Program-made: the position numbers and the translations under genes
Shown here: positions 10,816 to 22,511 of the stretch, piece by piece
Numbering within the stretch: position 1 is the first letter of the stretch
Layout of the letters: each line of letters begins with the position of its first letter
The notes under the pieces: generated by a model
Seen by the model: only the letters and a program-made list of their open reading frames with translations
Told to the model about the DNA's origin: nothing
The model's database searches: none
Source: Anisodus tanguticus
Taxonomy: Eukaryota > Streptophyta > Magnoliopsida > Solanales > Solanaceae
Assembly (NCBI GenBank): GCA_034509755.1
Contig: CM067557.1
Location: 36,948,001 to 37,012,000, forward strand
Reading direction: 5' to 3'
Length of the DNA: 64,000 nucleotides

Positions 10816-11655
10816 GTTATGCATTTGCCGTTTGGTATGACGGAACTCATTCTTCGAAAAATAATTTATATTTGATACTATTAGTAAACCAGATTAGTGT
10901 TTTGGTGAAACTTAAAGAGTATTATATATTGATAATAATGTTTAAGTGATGATGGTGATAGGAAGTTAAGATTGAGATAAATGTAAAGAAAATAACTTAG
11001 TCCAAAAGTAAGGAAATTCATTTTCTTCCTCTTGGTGAAAATATTTGTCCTGTAAAATATTTTCTGAATCAAGCACCAGAACTCAACTTCTTTTTTTTTT
11101 TTTTGAAAAAAAATCCTTCGTACCAAACACACACGAAAGTCCTTGCACTTTATAACATCATGAATAACAATAATGTTTCAAGTTGATTCTATTTCGACTC
11201 TTCCTCAGAGAAAGACGATCAAAAATTCCCAATCATGATCCTTGCGGATCGGATCATCCAGTTAGGTCGACTATATGAATGTTAAACAATATTTATTGTT
11301 CTATTTGGGCTCATTTCATCGTCTACCTAATAATCTATCTTTTAACTCATAATACGATTTGTAACAATTACACATTCTCAAAATCTCACACCTAGTCCTA
11401 TAAAATTACATAATCGCTAACCAAACTAAAGGCAGTTGCACTGTATGATTGTTAACCTAGACTATTTGGTTAAGTATGATGTTTTATTAGTTGGTTCATC
11501 AATCAATTTAAAGGCTCTCCGCTCTATCAGAGGTGAAGCTAAAATTTAAATTTTATGAGTTCATTTTAAAATATTGACATCAATTGTTAGTAATTGAGTA
11601 TTGAATTAACTTTTTATACATATTTAGTGAATTTATTAATGCAGATACAAGATTT
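10816..11655. other. Spacer, no gene seen
   Basis: AT-rich DNA with a T-run at 11090-11104. The minus-strand frame at 10881-11132 is low-complexity and not credible. Confidence 0.5.
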
Positions 11656-11659
11656 GAAC

Positions 11660-12775
11660 TAAAATGCCATTTGTTTCCATTAAGATTAAGACGTGTGAAT
11701 CTGAATACACATCTGAATATTAAGATGTTGTCTCTAGATCTGAATACTGTATAATTATGACTGTTTGTTTCAATATCTGAATATGCATATGGAATTAACC
11801 ACTATATTAATAAAATATTATAAAAACCTCATTTAAGCAAAACAAACTTATTTTAAATATATTTTGAATATTTATATTTGATTTAAAATTTGAACTATCT
11901 CCTTTTTTTTATAAAGATAAAATTTGAACATCTGAAATGATAAAAGTTATATATCAACATGAAAAAAATATTGTAACAAGGTAATATGACTTTTTAAAGA
12001 ATTTGTGCTTATTATTAAAATGGTAAACACTTTTCTATCAAGTTAAAGTGGTTTAAAGAGAGTTGTTATGGCTGAATTCCACGAGATGATTTCTAGTAAG
12101 AAATTTTATTAAACTAAGATAAAACGGAGAAATTTTTTCAATGTTTGACACAATTTTTGAGTGTTCTATGTTGTTTCTTGAAGCTTGATATTATGTATTT
12201 AGTTCCAAATTTGATTAGAGGGTTATGTAATATTCAAGTTTTTTTTTTTTTCAATTCGTTGTTATTGTCGCGAGAAACACTAATTTATAGAGTCAGTGCG
12301 ATCTTTCAAAGATTGAAAAGTGAAAGTAGACATTTTATTGATAAGATGGATTTCCCATGTTTAATTTGTGTGGGCAAAGTAGATCATGAACTAGGTTTAT
12401 TCATAGGATTTCAAATAAATTTTTTGATAGATTTAAGAAAACGATTTTTTTGTTGTAGTTAATCATTTAATATTTGTGGCAACAAAATTTCTTGATAATA
12501 TTTGGTTGAGAAAGGATAGCTAGATGGTGAAAATTTTGATGAGAAGAAGTCATGAAATGTTTTGTGAAATAAGACGTATTCTTTTAAATGAGTCTGAATG
12601 GTGTTAATACTCTGTCATCTGATTCATTCAGATCCATTAAGGAAACAAAATAAATGAACTTAATGAGTCGAATCTAAATAATTAAGATTCAGACCTATAA
12701 AACAAATATACTTAATGGGCTGAATCTAAATGATTAAGATTCAGATATCCGTGCAAATAAATGAGGCCTAAAGCT
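11660..12775. mobile_element. Probable non-autonomous hAT-like element
   Basis: The left end (GCCATTTGTTTCCATTAAG, then GTGTGAATCTGAATAC) and the reverse strand of the right end (GGCCTCATTTATTTGCAC, ATATCTGAATCTTAAT) are related, with repeated TCTGAATCTTAAT and CATTAAG phrases near both ends. CTAAA flanks both sides but a full 8-bp duplication is not clear. The 105-codon frame inside (12145-12462) resembles nothing I know. Confidence 0.45.
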
Positions 12776-13450
12776 ACTAAGTTAAGCCAAATTTGTATGT
12801 AACCTTCTAGCTCCGCCCCGCTCTCTACATTTATTAAACATGAAATTTGATGTATGAATGAGGCCCTAAAGGCCCAAGTAGTTCACTTGGGTCCAGCAAT
12901 TTTGTGATTTTGTTCTTTAAACTCTGTAGGAAATAGCCATAAAATTAATACTTAGAAGATGTTGAAATGGATTGTACTAGTGAAAGAATTATGCTGGAAA
13001 ATTAGACTAGAAGAAAATCTTTTCACTTTAATAAGAACCAAAACAAAAGTGCTAAAAGAAAGGAACTAGAAGCTTCTTCTCAAAATACTGGGACCATCCC
13101 TTGTGTAATTTAATTTCGAGATTATTTTTATCGTGTGAGCATTCAACCTCATCCATATAATCCAAGTTCATGTGTAAGTCAGACATGAAATGGTTTAATA
13201 TGCTTATGTTTGCTCTTACATCATCAATTTAGCATTTGAAACTGACCCGTATAGCCATATGAATCAATATTTCAGTCGGGATATGCTGAAATTAGTAGTT
13301 GCAAATATTAGTTTGGTCGTATAATTCAAGATTTCAAGTGAAATATTTTTTTTGGTTTTCAATCCGATGTTCGGTACATGGAAGCATGACTATATTCGGA
13401 TTCATTTCGGATAGTGTCCATTGAGAAAAGTGCTCTCTACCAAGAATTTT
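12776..13450. other. Spacer, no gene seen
   Basis: Only notable feature is a 35-bp phrase at 13197-13231 (AATATGCTTATGTTTGCTCT ...) repeated with one change at 22357-22391 in the promoter region of the glycosyltransferase. Confidence 0.5.
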
Positions 13451-14368
13451 CCATATCCCATTAATTTATGACTCGAACAACTGGGTCCGCACGTCGGAAA
13501 CGTCGTTTCCACACACGTGCACACGTAGTGCCAAGTATCGCAAATTTCATTAGTGAAAGAGATATTGGTACGTATGTAATACGTTTGAGACATAGAATTA
13601 TGGACGGTTATTGGCCAAATGACAAAGTATTCCACGTTGGTAAATGAAGGAAGAAGTGTACAAAGTGTAAAATGAAACGAGTCGGAAATCGCCGCGGAGC
13701 ACGTGAAGGGCCGCGGCGCCTCCCAGCCGGCGCCGCGGCGCAAAATGGCTGGTCCGCCTATTGGAGCCGCGGCGTCGATTCACGCGCGCCGCGCTTCGGA
13801 GCGCGTAATCGTCGCTCTTGGAAGTTGGAAAAATCTGACGTTTGGGCTGGTTTTGGAGCATTGATTCTCCATTACTTGCCACATGAATTCAGCCATTATT
13901 TGGCTAAATGTAACCCCTCAATCAAGTGCAATTACATGGCTATTGAAGACCATTAGTTGGCTAGTTGAGGAATCTTCTACTTACACTATAAATTGAGGCC
14001 TTTGGCTCAATTGAAACACACTACACTCTACACTCTACACTCTACACTCTACACTCTACACTTAGAGAATTCTCCAGATTTTCTGATTTCATATTCTTCC
14101 TCTCTAGCAAAGTCACTATACTCAAAGTTCTTCAAGAGTAACACTTGAGTTTCCTTTGCTCACTTGTTAGAGACATTGCTCAATACCGTAAAAGAAGATA
14201 TACGAGACAATCTTGTCTTAAAGACAGAGTGCCATCACTTGACTCAGCAAATCACACAAGCAGTTTGTAAGGTTTTGATTTTCAGTTCTATTATAATAGT
14301 TTGTTTATCCTTTCTACTCTTGTAATAGTTACTTACTTCTCGTTCCCTACCACAATTGTGTCTCAACA
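13451..14368 (+). repeat. Lone, 5'-truncated copy of the Copia-0 LTR
   Basis: Matches 9195-10103 along its length (CACACACGTGCAC, AGTGCCAAGTATCGCAAATT, CACTATAAATTGAGGCC, CAAGAGTAACACTTGAGTTT) and ends CTCAACA. The first ~35 bp of the LTR (TGTTGGAAAT...) are absent and no internal element sequence follows, so this is a truncated solo LTR. It carries its own GCCGCGGCGC block (13690-13800). Confidence 0.8.
14021..14062. repeat. Minisatellite, six CTACACT units, inside the lone LTR
   Basis: Six exact 7-bp units. The matching place in the other LTR (about 9760-9775) has only TTCACTATACTTAG, so the array expanded in this copy. Confidence 0.95.
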
Positions 14369-14849
14369 TTTTTTATAACATAAGAAGTTATTTAACAACC
14401 ATGATTTGAGCAAAACGCTATTGGATTATGTCGAATTCCTAATGTAAACGGTACATCAGCCCTGTGCTTAGCACCTTGATTATTTTAACTGCTTCTTTTC
14501 ATGGTTAAAGGCCAAATGGTCCCATGAAAAAAATAGCCAGATAGCTGACGCATTGAGCAGTTATCATCCTTTGTACTCTTTTGATTGCCAGCAGATTTCA
14601 ACAGTCATTATTGGTGAAGCAGCGAAGCATCCAATAATTCTATTATATCTTGTTGGTAGTATAAGCATCAGAGCAAAATTCAGAACTTAAATTTGCGACA
14701 AATTATTTCCATAGATAGCTGCCAAAAACTTAACAGATATTGGTATAGATAAAATTATGGTATTTAAGTAGAGATGGATATAGTGAATTGACATAATCTT
14801 TTATAATAAATGGGTACGTTATTGTTATATTAGCCCTTATAAAAAAATC
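14369..14849. other. Spacer, no gene seen
   Basis: No credible coding frame or repeat. Confidence 0.45.
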
Positions 14850-14938
14850 TAATTTTGGTGCGAGCTAAAAGAGTTACGTGTATAGTGCAACTGGAGATAT
14901 TGTAGTGATCAACACTTTAAAGTTTGATTGATAGAATA

Positions 14939-15097
14939 TATGTATTTATATTTAGTGATTTGGTAAAAATTGTTAGTGATTTTATATTAGTTAGATGTAT
15001 AATTAGTTTTCATAATTGTAGCCCAGATCAATATTGTACATCATGTATATAAGCTAATTAGCTAATGAAAATGAGAAAGGGAGATTATTCTCTTTCA
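14939..15097 (+). repeat. Copia-1 5' LTR
   Basis: TGATAGAATATATG ... TTCTCTTTCA, 159 bp, TG/CA ends. Confidence 0.9.
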
Positions 15098-15209
15098 GGG
15101 TATCAGAAGTCTAGGGAAAATCTTCCTCTCCTCCCTCCTCACTAAACTTCCGCCGTGCCCTACTCGGATTTCCCTCCCCTCCGCCACCCATATTATTCTC
15201 CCGTCAACC

Positions 15210-16320
15210 ATGCCTGACACAAAGAATACCTTCCATCCTGCTCTTGCAGTCTCCAACATCAAGAACAACATTCCTATCGTTCTTGAAATGGAGAACGTCC
15301 AATATACGATATGGGTGGAGCTTTTTAAAATTCACGCAAGGTCTCATAAAGTCCTCCATCATATCGTCAAATCGGAAAAAGGCAAGGAGAAGGTGCTAAT
15401 CACCGATGATGACAAGGGGTTATGTGCAACCCTTGATGCTACGGCCCTCTAGTGGATTTATTCCACCATCTCTACGGACCTCTTGCATACAATTATTGAA
15501 CCTGACGCAACGACGATGGAAGCTTGGAATAGGTTGCGTGATATATTCTAAGATAATAAAAAATTTCGTGCCGTAACACTTGAGCAAGAATTCTCTCATA
15601 CAACTATGGAGGATTTCCCGAATGCCTCCGCATATTGTCAAAGGCTCAAGGAAGTCGGATCAACTCAAGAACGTCGGAGCATCGGTCACGAATCATCGTC
15701 TCGTTCTTCAAATGGTTGCGGGCCTCACTGAAGCTTATAATGGGTTGGAACTCTCATTCGCCAAAGCAATCATATCCATCCTTTCTACCAAGCACGTTCC
15801 ATGCTCACTCTTGAAGAGGCGGGGTTGGCTAAAAAGGCTGCAACCGGAGCACATTCCGCCATAGTGGCTGCAACGTCCCAAGAATTCGATGACTCTCCAT
15901 CATTATCGGAACATTATAATCAAAACCGTAACAACAATGGTGGCAAAAAGGGTCAAAACCGCAATCATGGTGGGAAAAACTGAGGTGGCGGCCGCGGTGG
16001 TGGCAAAGGCGGTGGCATCAGTGGTGAACATGGTAGCAACCAGCAGGGGTCTAGGCCACAACACCCCTGGCAGCAGTCGTGGGCCAATGGGAAATAGTGG
16101 GCTTGGGAATGGCCTTGACCCATCCCTCCATGTCCATACCCAACAACCCCTTAGGCCAGGCCTATCAATCGGCAGAAGCAGCAGCCTGACCATTTTGTGC
16201 CTCGACCGCATCAACCTAGCCATCTTGGACCTCAGCCGCAACAGACTTTCACCGCAACAGGCCCAACAACCTCTCCGACTCCCACGGATATCAAGGCAGC
16301 GGTGCATACACTTAGTCTAA
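15210..16320 (+). pseudogene. Copia-1 gag, broken
   Basis: The start codon at 15210 opens MPDTKNTFHPALAVSNIKNN, the conserved gag N-terminus of this family. A TAG at 15450 replaces the Gln before WIYSTIST, another stop falls in DIF-DN (near 15549), and a frameshift near 15645 disrupts YCQRLKE. The C-terminal part is Asn/Gly/Gln-rich (NQNRNNNGGKKGQNRN) and I see no CCHC zinc knuckle. Confidence 0.8.
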
Positions 16321-17300
16321 ATCCTCCGGATGTAAATTGGTACATGGATACCGGTGCTACTTCTCATATGACATCCACTCAAGGTAATTCTATCATCTTA
16401 TTTCAATTTGAGCAAAAAATATGGCATAATTGTTGGTAATGGTCATTCAATTCCAATTCGTGGTTATGGTCACACAAATTTGTCTCCCCCAAACCCACCT
16501 TTAGCCTTGAAAAATGTCCTTCATGCTCCTCAATTGATTAAAAATTTGGTGTCTATTAGGAAATTTATAACTGATAACCCAGTTTATGTTGAATTTGATC
16601 CATTTGGGTTTTTCTGTGAAGGATTTCTGGACGGGGATGCATGTAATGAGATGTGATAGTTGGGGCGAGCTTTATCCCATCACCACCACCATCACCACAA
16701 ATCAAGCCACCCCATCAACTTTTGCAGCTTTAGCACCTTCTTTATGGCATGCACGTTTGGGTGATTCGGGAGAATATGTTTTTGACTCCCTTAGACATTA
16801 AATCTATTGAGTGTAATCGCACTCGTGGTTCTAATAATTGTATTTCTCGTTCTCTTGGGAAACATGTTAAATTGCCTTTTGTTGCTTCTAATTCTATTAC
16901 TATGTTGTCTTTTGATATTATCCATAGTGATCTTTGGACGTCTCCCATTTTGAGCTCTTCGGGCCACAATTATTATGTTTTGTTATTGGATGATTACTCT
17001 AAGTTTTTGTGGACATTTTCATTATCTAAAAAGTCTCAAGTTTATTCCACATTTCTATCATTTAGAGCATTCACCCGTACTCAATTTGAACGGGAGGTTA
17101 AGAACATTCAATGTGATAATGGAAGGGAATTTGATAATGGGTCGTTTTGGAAATTTTGTAAGATTAATGGTGTATCTTTTTGATTCTCATGTCCACATAC
17201 GTCATCACAAAATGGGAAAGCCGAGAGAAAAATCCGCACTATTAATAATATTGTTTGTACATTACTAGCTCATGCATAATTACCGCCTTCATTTTGGCAT
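16197..17300 (+). pseudogene. Copia-1 protease and integrase, broken
   Basis: Protease active site WYMDTGATSHMTS near 16338. A one-base shift near 16415 moves the frame to HSIPIRGYGH. The GAG-pre-integrase region has LWHARLG at 16743; the integrase core has FDIIHSDLWTSPI (first Asp, 16911 on), QCDNGREFD (second Asp, 17108 on) and the third acidic position in SQNGKAERK with a shift and a stop near it (17182). Confidence 0.8.
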
Positions 17301-17312
17301 CAAACATTACAA

Positions 17313-19532
17313 ATGACAACTTACCTTCTCAACATCCTCCCTAGCAAAGGATTAGCCTATCAATCTCCACTCAAAATTCTTTATCAAAAAGACACTTCTT
17401 ATTCTCATCTTCGGGTATTTGGGTGTTTATGTTATCATCTCTTTCATTCCACTACCATAAACAAACTTCAAGATCGCTCTACCGCTTATGTCTTTTTGGG
17501 TTACCCATCTAATCATCGTAGTTACAAATGCTATGATCTATCATCTAATAAAATCATCATTAGTTGCCATGTCATTTTCGATGAAACCCAATTTTCGTTT
17601 GCTAAGTTGCATAGTTCAACGTCTCATTCATATGATTTTTTGGATGATGGGATTTCATCTAATGTGGTTTATCATTTGGCCCAGCCCACACCGAGGCACA
17701 TGGACCAGCTGGCACACTCCGACCCAATGCCTGCTGGCCCAACTCAACATAGCCAACGCCTTATGCCAGCCGACCCAACCCAGCGGCAGACCCACTCTGC
17801 CAGGCCAGAACCTCAACCCACATCGCCAGGCCCCGCGTGTAGCAGCCCACTGCCTTGCCAATCCTTCCCCTCTCCATCGGGTGGTGGGAAATGTCAGTCT
17901 AGCCCAGAACTGGGCCAACCCACTGCTCCCACCCAAATCCATCCCACTCCTATTCTAGCTTTAAGGCCAGTTACACGCAGCCAACAAGGAATTTTTAAAC
18001 CAAAGCGACAATTTAATCTCAACTCTAATGGTATTAAATCTTATCTACCACGTAATCCCGTGTCTGCCCTTCGTGACCCGAATTGGAAAATGACTATGGA
18101 TGATGAATATAATGCTCTTATTAAAAATAAGACGTGGGAGTTGGTGCCCCATCCACCTAATGTTAATGTGATTCGTTCTATGTGGATTTTTACTCATAAA
18201 GAAAAATCTGATGGTTGTTTTGAGAGGCATAAAGGTCGTCTTGTAGGTGATGGCAAAACTCAACAGATTGATGTGGATTGTGGAGAGATTTTTAGTCCGA
18301 TGGTGAAACCGACAACTATTCGCATTGTTCTCAGTCTAGCTCTCTCAAAAGCATGGCCCATTCATCAACTGGACGTGAAAAATGCTTTCTTACACGGAGA
18401 ACTCAAGGAAATAATATACATGCATCAACCCTTGAGTTTCAGGGATCCCGCTCATCCTAATCATGTGTGCTTGCTGAAGAAATCTTTGTATGGGCTAAAA
18501 CAGGCTCCTCGGGTCTGGTACATGAGATTTGCAGATTATATTTCTACTCTTGGGTTTTCTCACAGCAAGTTTGATCATTCTCTATTCATCTACCGTCACG
18601 GTACTTCTATGCCCTACATTATTTTGTATGTGGATGATATCATATTGACTGCTTCATCTGATACACTTCGCAAGTCTATCATATCCCTTCTCAGCTTATA
18701 ATTTGCTATGAAAGATTTGGGGGCATTGAGTTATTTTATGGGTGTAGCTGTCACTCGTCATGCAGGTAGTCTATTTCTATCTTAGAGGAAGTATGGAGTA
18801 GAGATCATTGAACGGGCTGACATGTCAGCCTGTAAGCCATCTCCTACTTTGGTTGATACTAAACCAAAGCTGAGTGCTACTTCTAGCACACCATATGAGG
18901 ATCCCTCCCACTATCGTAGTCTTAAGGGGGCTCTTCAATATCTCACTTTTACGAGGCCCAATATTACTTATGCAGTGCAACATATGTGTTTATTCATGCA
19001 TGATCCGAGGGAAAAACACATGCACGCTCTTAAACGCATTGTGCGCTACATTCAGGGCATTCTTGATCATGGCTTACACCTATATCCATCATCGCTATCT
19101 ACTCTCATTTCTTATACAGATGCTGATTGGGCTAGATGTCCAGATACCAGGCGTTTGACATCTGGTTATTGTGTATTTCTCGGTGATAACTTGGTCTCTT
19201 GGTCGGCTAAACGCTAGGCTATTTTTTCGCGCTCTAGCGCGGAGGCCGAATATCGAGGGGTCGCCAATGTGGTGTCTGAGTCATGTTGGTTGCGTAACCT
19301 CCTCTTAGAGCTTCATTCTCCTATTCAGAAAGCTACATTAGTCTACTGCGATAATGTTAGTGCGATATATCTCTCGGGGAATCCTATACAACATCAACGC
19401 ACTAAACCTATCGAGATGGATATTCATTTTATTCGCGAAAAGGTAGCTCGTGGACAAGTACATGTCTTACATGTCCCTCCACGTTATCAGATTGATGATA
19501 TCTTTACTAAGGGTCTTCCCTTGGTTGTTTGA
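17313..19532 (+). pseudogene. Copia-1 integrase C-terminus, RT and RNase H
   Basis: The longest frame (17313-18701, 462 residues) covers the integrase C-terminal part, a Pro-rich linker and RVT_2: NKTWELVPHPPNVN, HQLDVKNAFLHGEL, SLYGLKQAPRVWY and LYVDDIILTASSD. A TAA near 18700 ends it in place of a Ser/Glu codon. RNase H follows with TDADWARCPDTRRLTSGY and, after a stop in KR-A (19216), SRSSAEAEY and NPIQHQRTKPIEMDIHF to FTKGLP. Confidence 0.85.
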
Positions 19533-19585
19533 AGATTTTCGGGACAGTCTCAGCGTACGACAACCGCCCGCTACGACCGGGGGTG

Positions 19586-19746
19586 TGATAGAATATATGT
19601 AATTATATTTAGTGATTTGGTAAAGATTGTTAGTGATTTTATATTAATTAGGTATATAATTAGTTTTCATAATTATAGCCCAGAATCAATATTATATATC
19701 ATGTATATAAGCTAATGAAAATGAGGAAGGGAATTATTCTCCTTCA
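19586..19746 (+). repeat. Copia-1 3' LTR
   Basis: TGATAGAATATATG ... CTCCTTCA, 161 bp, with several substitutions and a small length change relative to the 5' LTR. Confidence 0.9.
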
Positions 19747-19867
19747 CTGATGTATGATAATCAACCTAAACTATGAGATAGTGGCTCTCACCTTAACAAA
19801 CAAAAACAATATACCTAAAGAGCACCTACTCCCATAGGGCCCTCATTTTATTTTATAAATACAAATT

Positions 19868-20061
19868 GTTGGGTCATTTGCAATTTCTCCCCTATTTTGT
19901 AGTAGTGGTCTTTAATTTTTGCCCATCAAATATGAATTATGCCTTTCGAAGCATAAGTTTTTTTATGGGATTCTATAAAGAATTTATGCCCCAAAAATTT
20001 ATTTAAGGGACAAAAATTAAAAACCAACCCATTTGAAGGGAAAACTGTGCAATTTGTTTTG
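19868..20061. mobile_element. 194-bp MITE related to the 555-bp element
   Basis: Starts GTTGGGTCATTTGCAATTT and ends GCAATTTGTTTTG; CAAATT/CAAATC flank it (19862-19867, 20062-20067). The uninterrupted paralogous segment near 10640 reads straight through this point, confirming an insertion. Shares TCTTTAATTTTTGCC and ATTATGCCTTTCG phrases with 5464-6018. Confidence 0.75.
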
Positions 20062-20350
20062 CAAATCCTTCAGGATATATTGTGATCATTTAAACTGCTT
20101 TCTAAAAAAGTACTGTCTGTTTAATTTATAAAGGGCCAACAGAAATTAATGCACAACAAAATGAGGTACCTCAATGCCCAGATAACTACAAATTTCTTAG
20201 GTTAGACTCTTATGCAAGGAACTAGAAGTGGACATAAAACATTCCAGAGACGAGTGGCTTTGAACTCTCAGAAATCCATTCCTATTAGTTAACGTGGAAC
20301 GTTCATGACCATCAGTATGACTTTGTCACCATCTTCCAATAACCCGAGCG
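20062..20350 (-). repeat. Host segment S, second copy, middle part
   Basis: Reverse-complement match of 10335-10640, including GTACTTTTTTAGA/AGCAG, GTTGTGCATTAATTTCTGTT and the GATGGTGACAAA phrase. No gene. Confidence 0.7.
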
Positions 20351-20684
20351 GATGTAACGACTATTATCAAGGGTTTGTTTGGAAGCTTCGTGATAATTGG
20401 AATTGGTGTAATTACTAGGTTAGTAATTACACAGTATAGTAATTATGATGACATGTTTGTTTGTCATAAGGTAATTACATTGTAATTACAAGCGAATGTA
20501 ATTACAAACATACTGTTTGGTTGCACAAGTGTAATTATACAATTAAATATTTTAAATTTTAAAAATAAAAATCAATTATCAAAAAACTAACGTTAATGTT
20601 TGATAAATATATGTTCATATAAGAAATATTACTTAATTTTATATATCGTTGTGTATTACGAATCTCATTTCAAAAATATAAAAA

Positions 20685-20845
20685 AGAGCAATCCGATGCA
20701 CTAATCTCCCGCTATGCGCGGGGTCCGGAGAAGGGCCGGACCACAATGGTCTATTGTACGCAGCCTTACCTCACATTTCTGCAAGAGACTGTTTCCACGA
20801 CTTGAACCAATGACATCCTGGTCACATGACAACAACTTTATCAGT

Positions 20846-20850
<5 letters not shown>
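20685..20850 (-). mobile_element. Au-type SINE inside the GTAATTAC element
   Basis: On the minus strand: TTGTCATGTGACCAGGATG, GCAGAAATGTGAGGTAAGGC, GCGTACAATAGACCATTGTG, CGCGCATAGCGGGAG. Closely similar to 3298-3479 but without a clear target duplication. Confidence 0.8.

Positions 20851-20883
<33 letters not shown>
20849..20883. repeat. (TA)n microsatellite
   Basis: An uninterrupted TA run beside the SINE head. Confidence 0.95.
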
Positions 20884-20886
<3 letters not shown>

Positions 20887-21786
20887 AATAAGAACTTCTT
20901 TAGCATACATTTTGCAATATCATAGATAATATGTTTGACAAAAAAAATTAATATTTACAATCATAATTTTATAATATTATTTAAATATTAAAAAGTAATT
21001 CATCAATGGTAACATCATTCAATATAAGCTTTGTTTGCATATAACCTCATCCAACAACGAAATTCAACTTTAATGACATCACTAGCTCGTTATAAGTCAA
21101 GTTTGTGGATGACTTATCCTCTCTAAAATTAGGAGGTGTAATTTTTTTTTTAAAAATAGAATAATAACATAGCTAGCTGAAATAAAAAAATATAAAGAAA
21201 AACAAATAAGAAAGTTAACATAGGTAAGTGAAAGAAAGAAACACAATATGAGAAATTATGTAGAAGAAAGCGAAGTAAAAGTTGGAAATGAGAAATAAAG
21301 AAATAAAAGATAATAATATAAAAAGAATAATATTTGGAAAAGAAAAGAATTTAAAAAGTTAAAATAAAAAATAAATTAAAAAGAAAAAAAATTAGAAATA
21401 AAAAATAAATTTAAAAAGAAAAGAAGAGATTCAGAAAAAACCTTGTAATTACACCATGTAATTATTTGCAATTCTCAACCTCCCTCCCCTTGAGAATTGG
21501 AGAGTGTAATTACACCCCTTCAATTACACCCAATTACATGTTGACCAAGTAATTACTTGGACAGACAAACATGTCAAAATTGTGTAATTACATTCAATTA
21601 CACCCAAATTCAATTACAGGGTGGTTTCCAATCAGGTCCTAAAGTTACGAGTTTGGCAAAATCAAATAGCTTTGTCCTAGACCCTATGTTTGTGTCAATA
21701 AATCCACTTAATATGTATATCACTAATATTAAACTTGTTAAAATCCTGGATCCACCTTTGCCAATAGCAAACTTCGCTCCTAGAAG

Positions 21787-22047
21787 TCTCCCGGGCATAC
21801 CTTAATGACAAAGGAGGAAAACTTAAAATCCAGTTGGAGGCCTGCAACGTGTGTTCGAACCCTGGTGGGAGCAATTTGCTCTCTTCTGGGGATAGGACCT
21901 TGTAGGTGATATTAGTGACTTTGTTCTCAAACCCTGGTCATTCATGCACATCCGCGATTTACTGGTAGTAATGCTAAGGGATCGGACTAATATCTCTAGA
22001 AATAGTCTGCGTAAGCCGGAAAGCTGAATATCAAAAAAAAAAAAAAA
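21787..22047 (+). mobile_element. Poly(A) SINE with ~15-bp target duplication
   Basis: B box GTTCGAACCC at 21853-21862, about 66 bp from the 5' end as expected for a pol III promoter, and a 16-base A tail ending at 22048. Flanks ACTTCGCTCCTAGAAG (21771-21786) and ACTTCTCTCCTGGAG (22048-22062) look like a diverged target duplication. The uninterrupted paralogue at 10170-10190 lacks the insertion. Confidence 0.7.
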
Positions 22048-22062
22048 ACTTCTCTCCTGGAG

Positions 22063-22420
22063 AGGAGTTTGTTATAAGAATAATATACTCCTACCTGCCT
22101 CATAGAAATGTGACGTTTTGTATTCTTCTGAACTACATCTATCATGTATATTTAATATATTATCTTGTGTTTCTCCAACAATTTTTTTACAAAAAATATG
22201 CAGCAATAACTCTATAAGCTCGTTCATTGCAAGAATCAGAGGATTCATTTTGTCGTTATAAAATGCTGGAACATCCTATGCTCAGTGACAAGTAAACATC
22301 ATCCTCAGAAACCAAAATTCACAATTCCAACCACACATTACAACAAGATAAAGCTGAATATGCTTATGTCTGCTCTTACATCATCAATTTACAATGTTAT
22401 CTTTCTTTGGCTTCAATCAA
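22063..22420. other. Upstream region of the glycosyltransferase gene
   Basis: The first ~80 bp (to about 22140) are the end of the second copy of host segment S. The rest has no repeat or gene that I recognise. Confidence 0.5.
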
Positions 22421-22424
22421 CATG

Positions 22425-22430
22425 TATAAA
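22425..22430 (+). promoter_or_regulatory. Probable TATA box of the glycosyltransferase gene
   Basis: TATAAA in the context CATGTATAAAACAAGC, 82 bp before the start codon; a start site 25-35 bp downstream would leave a 5' UTR of about 50 nt. Confidence 0.5.
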
Positions 22431-22511
22431 ACAAGCAATGTCGAAACCATAGTGTAACCACCTGAAATATAACAAAAAATCGCCGATCTTTTCGACTAAT
22501 ATTTTTTAACA

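Larger units (their letters stand above)
14939..19746 (+). mobile_element. Copia-1: complete but decayed Ty1/copia element
   Basis: Two LTRs of about 160 bp flank gag, protease, integrase, RT and RNase H in the usual copia order. Target duplication TTGAT (14934-14938) versus CTGAT (19747-19751), one mismatch. The primer site GGGTATCAGAAG follows the 5' LTR and matches initiator tRNA-Met with one change; a G-rich polypurine tract (CGACCGGGGGTG) precedes the 3' LTR. Very short LTRs suggest the Ale/Retrofit group, by inference. The insertion splits the second copy of host segment S. Confidence 0.92.
20371..21639. mobile_element. 1.27-kb GTAATTAC-rich non-autonomous element
   Basis: The left end GGGTTTGTTTGGAAGC, then AATTGGTGTAATTAC, aligns to the reverse strand of the right end (GGACCTGATTGGAAAC, then TTTGGGTGTAATT). 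GTAATTAC-like words crowd both ends (20400-20530 and 21440-21620); the middle is A-rich with AAGAAA runs. An Au SINE and a TA microsatellite have inserted in it. The paralogous segment at about 10330 lacks it. Confidence 0.65.

Noticed and set aside
12145..12462. 105-codon frame in AT-rich DNA
   Set aside because: Low-complexity Phe/Leu-rich sequence within a probable non-autonomous element, with no relatives that I recognise.
13402..13956. Several overlapping frames rich in Arg and Ala
   Set aside because: They come from the GC-rich palindromic block of the lone LTR, not from a gene.
15903..16307. 134-codon minus-strand frame
   Set aside because: Shadow of the low-complexity gag tail of Copia-1.
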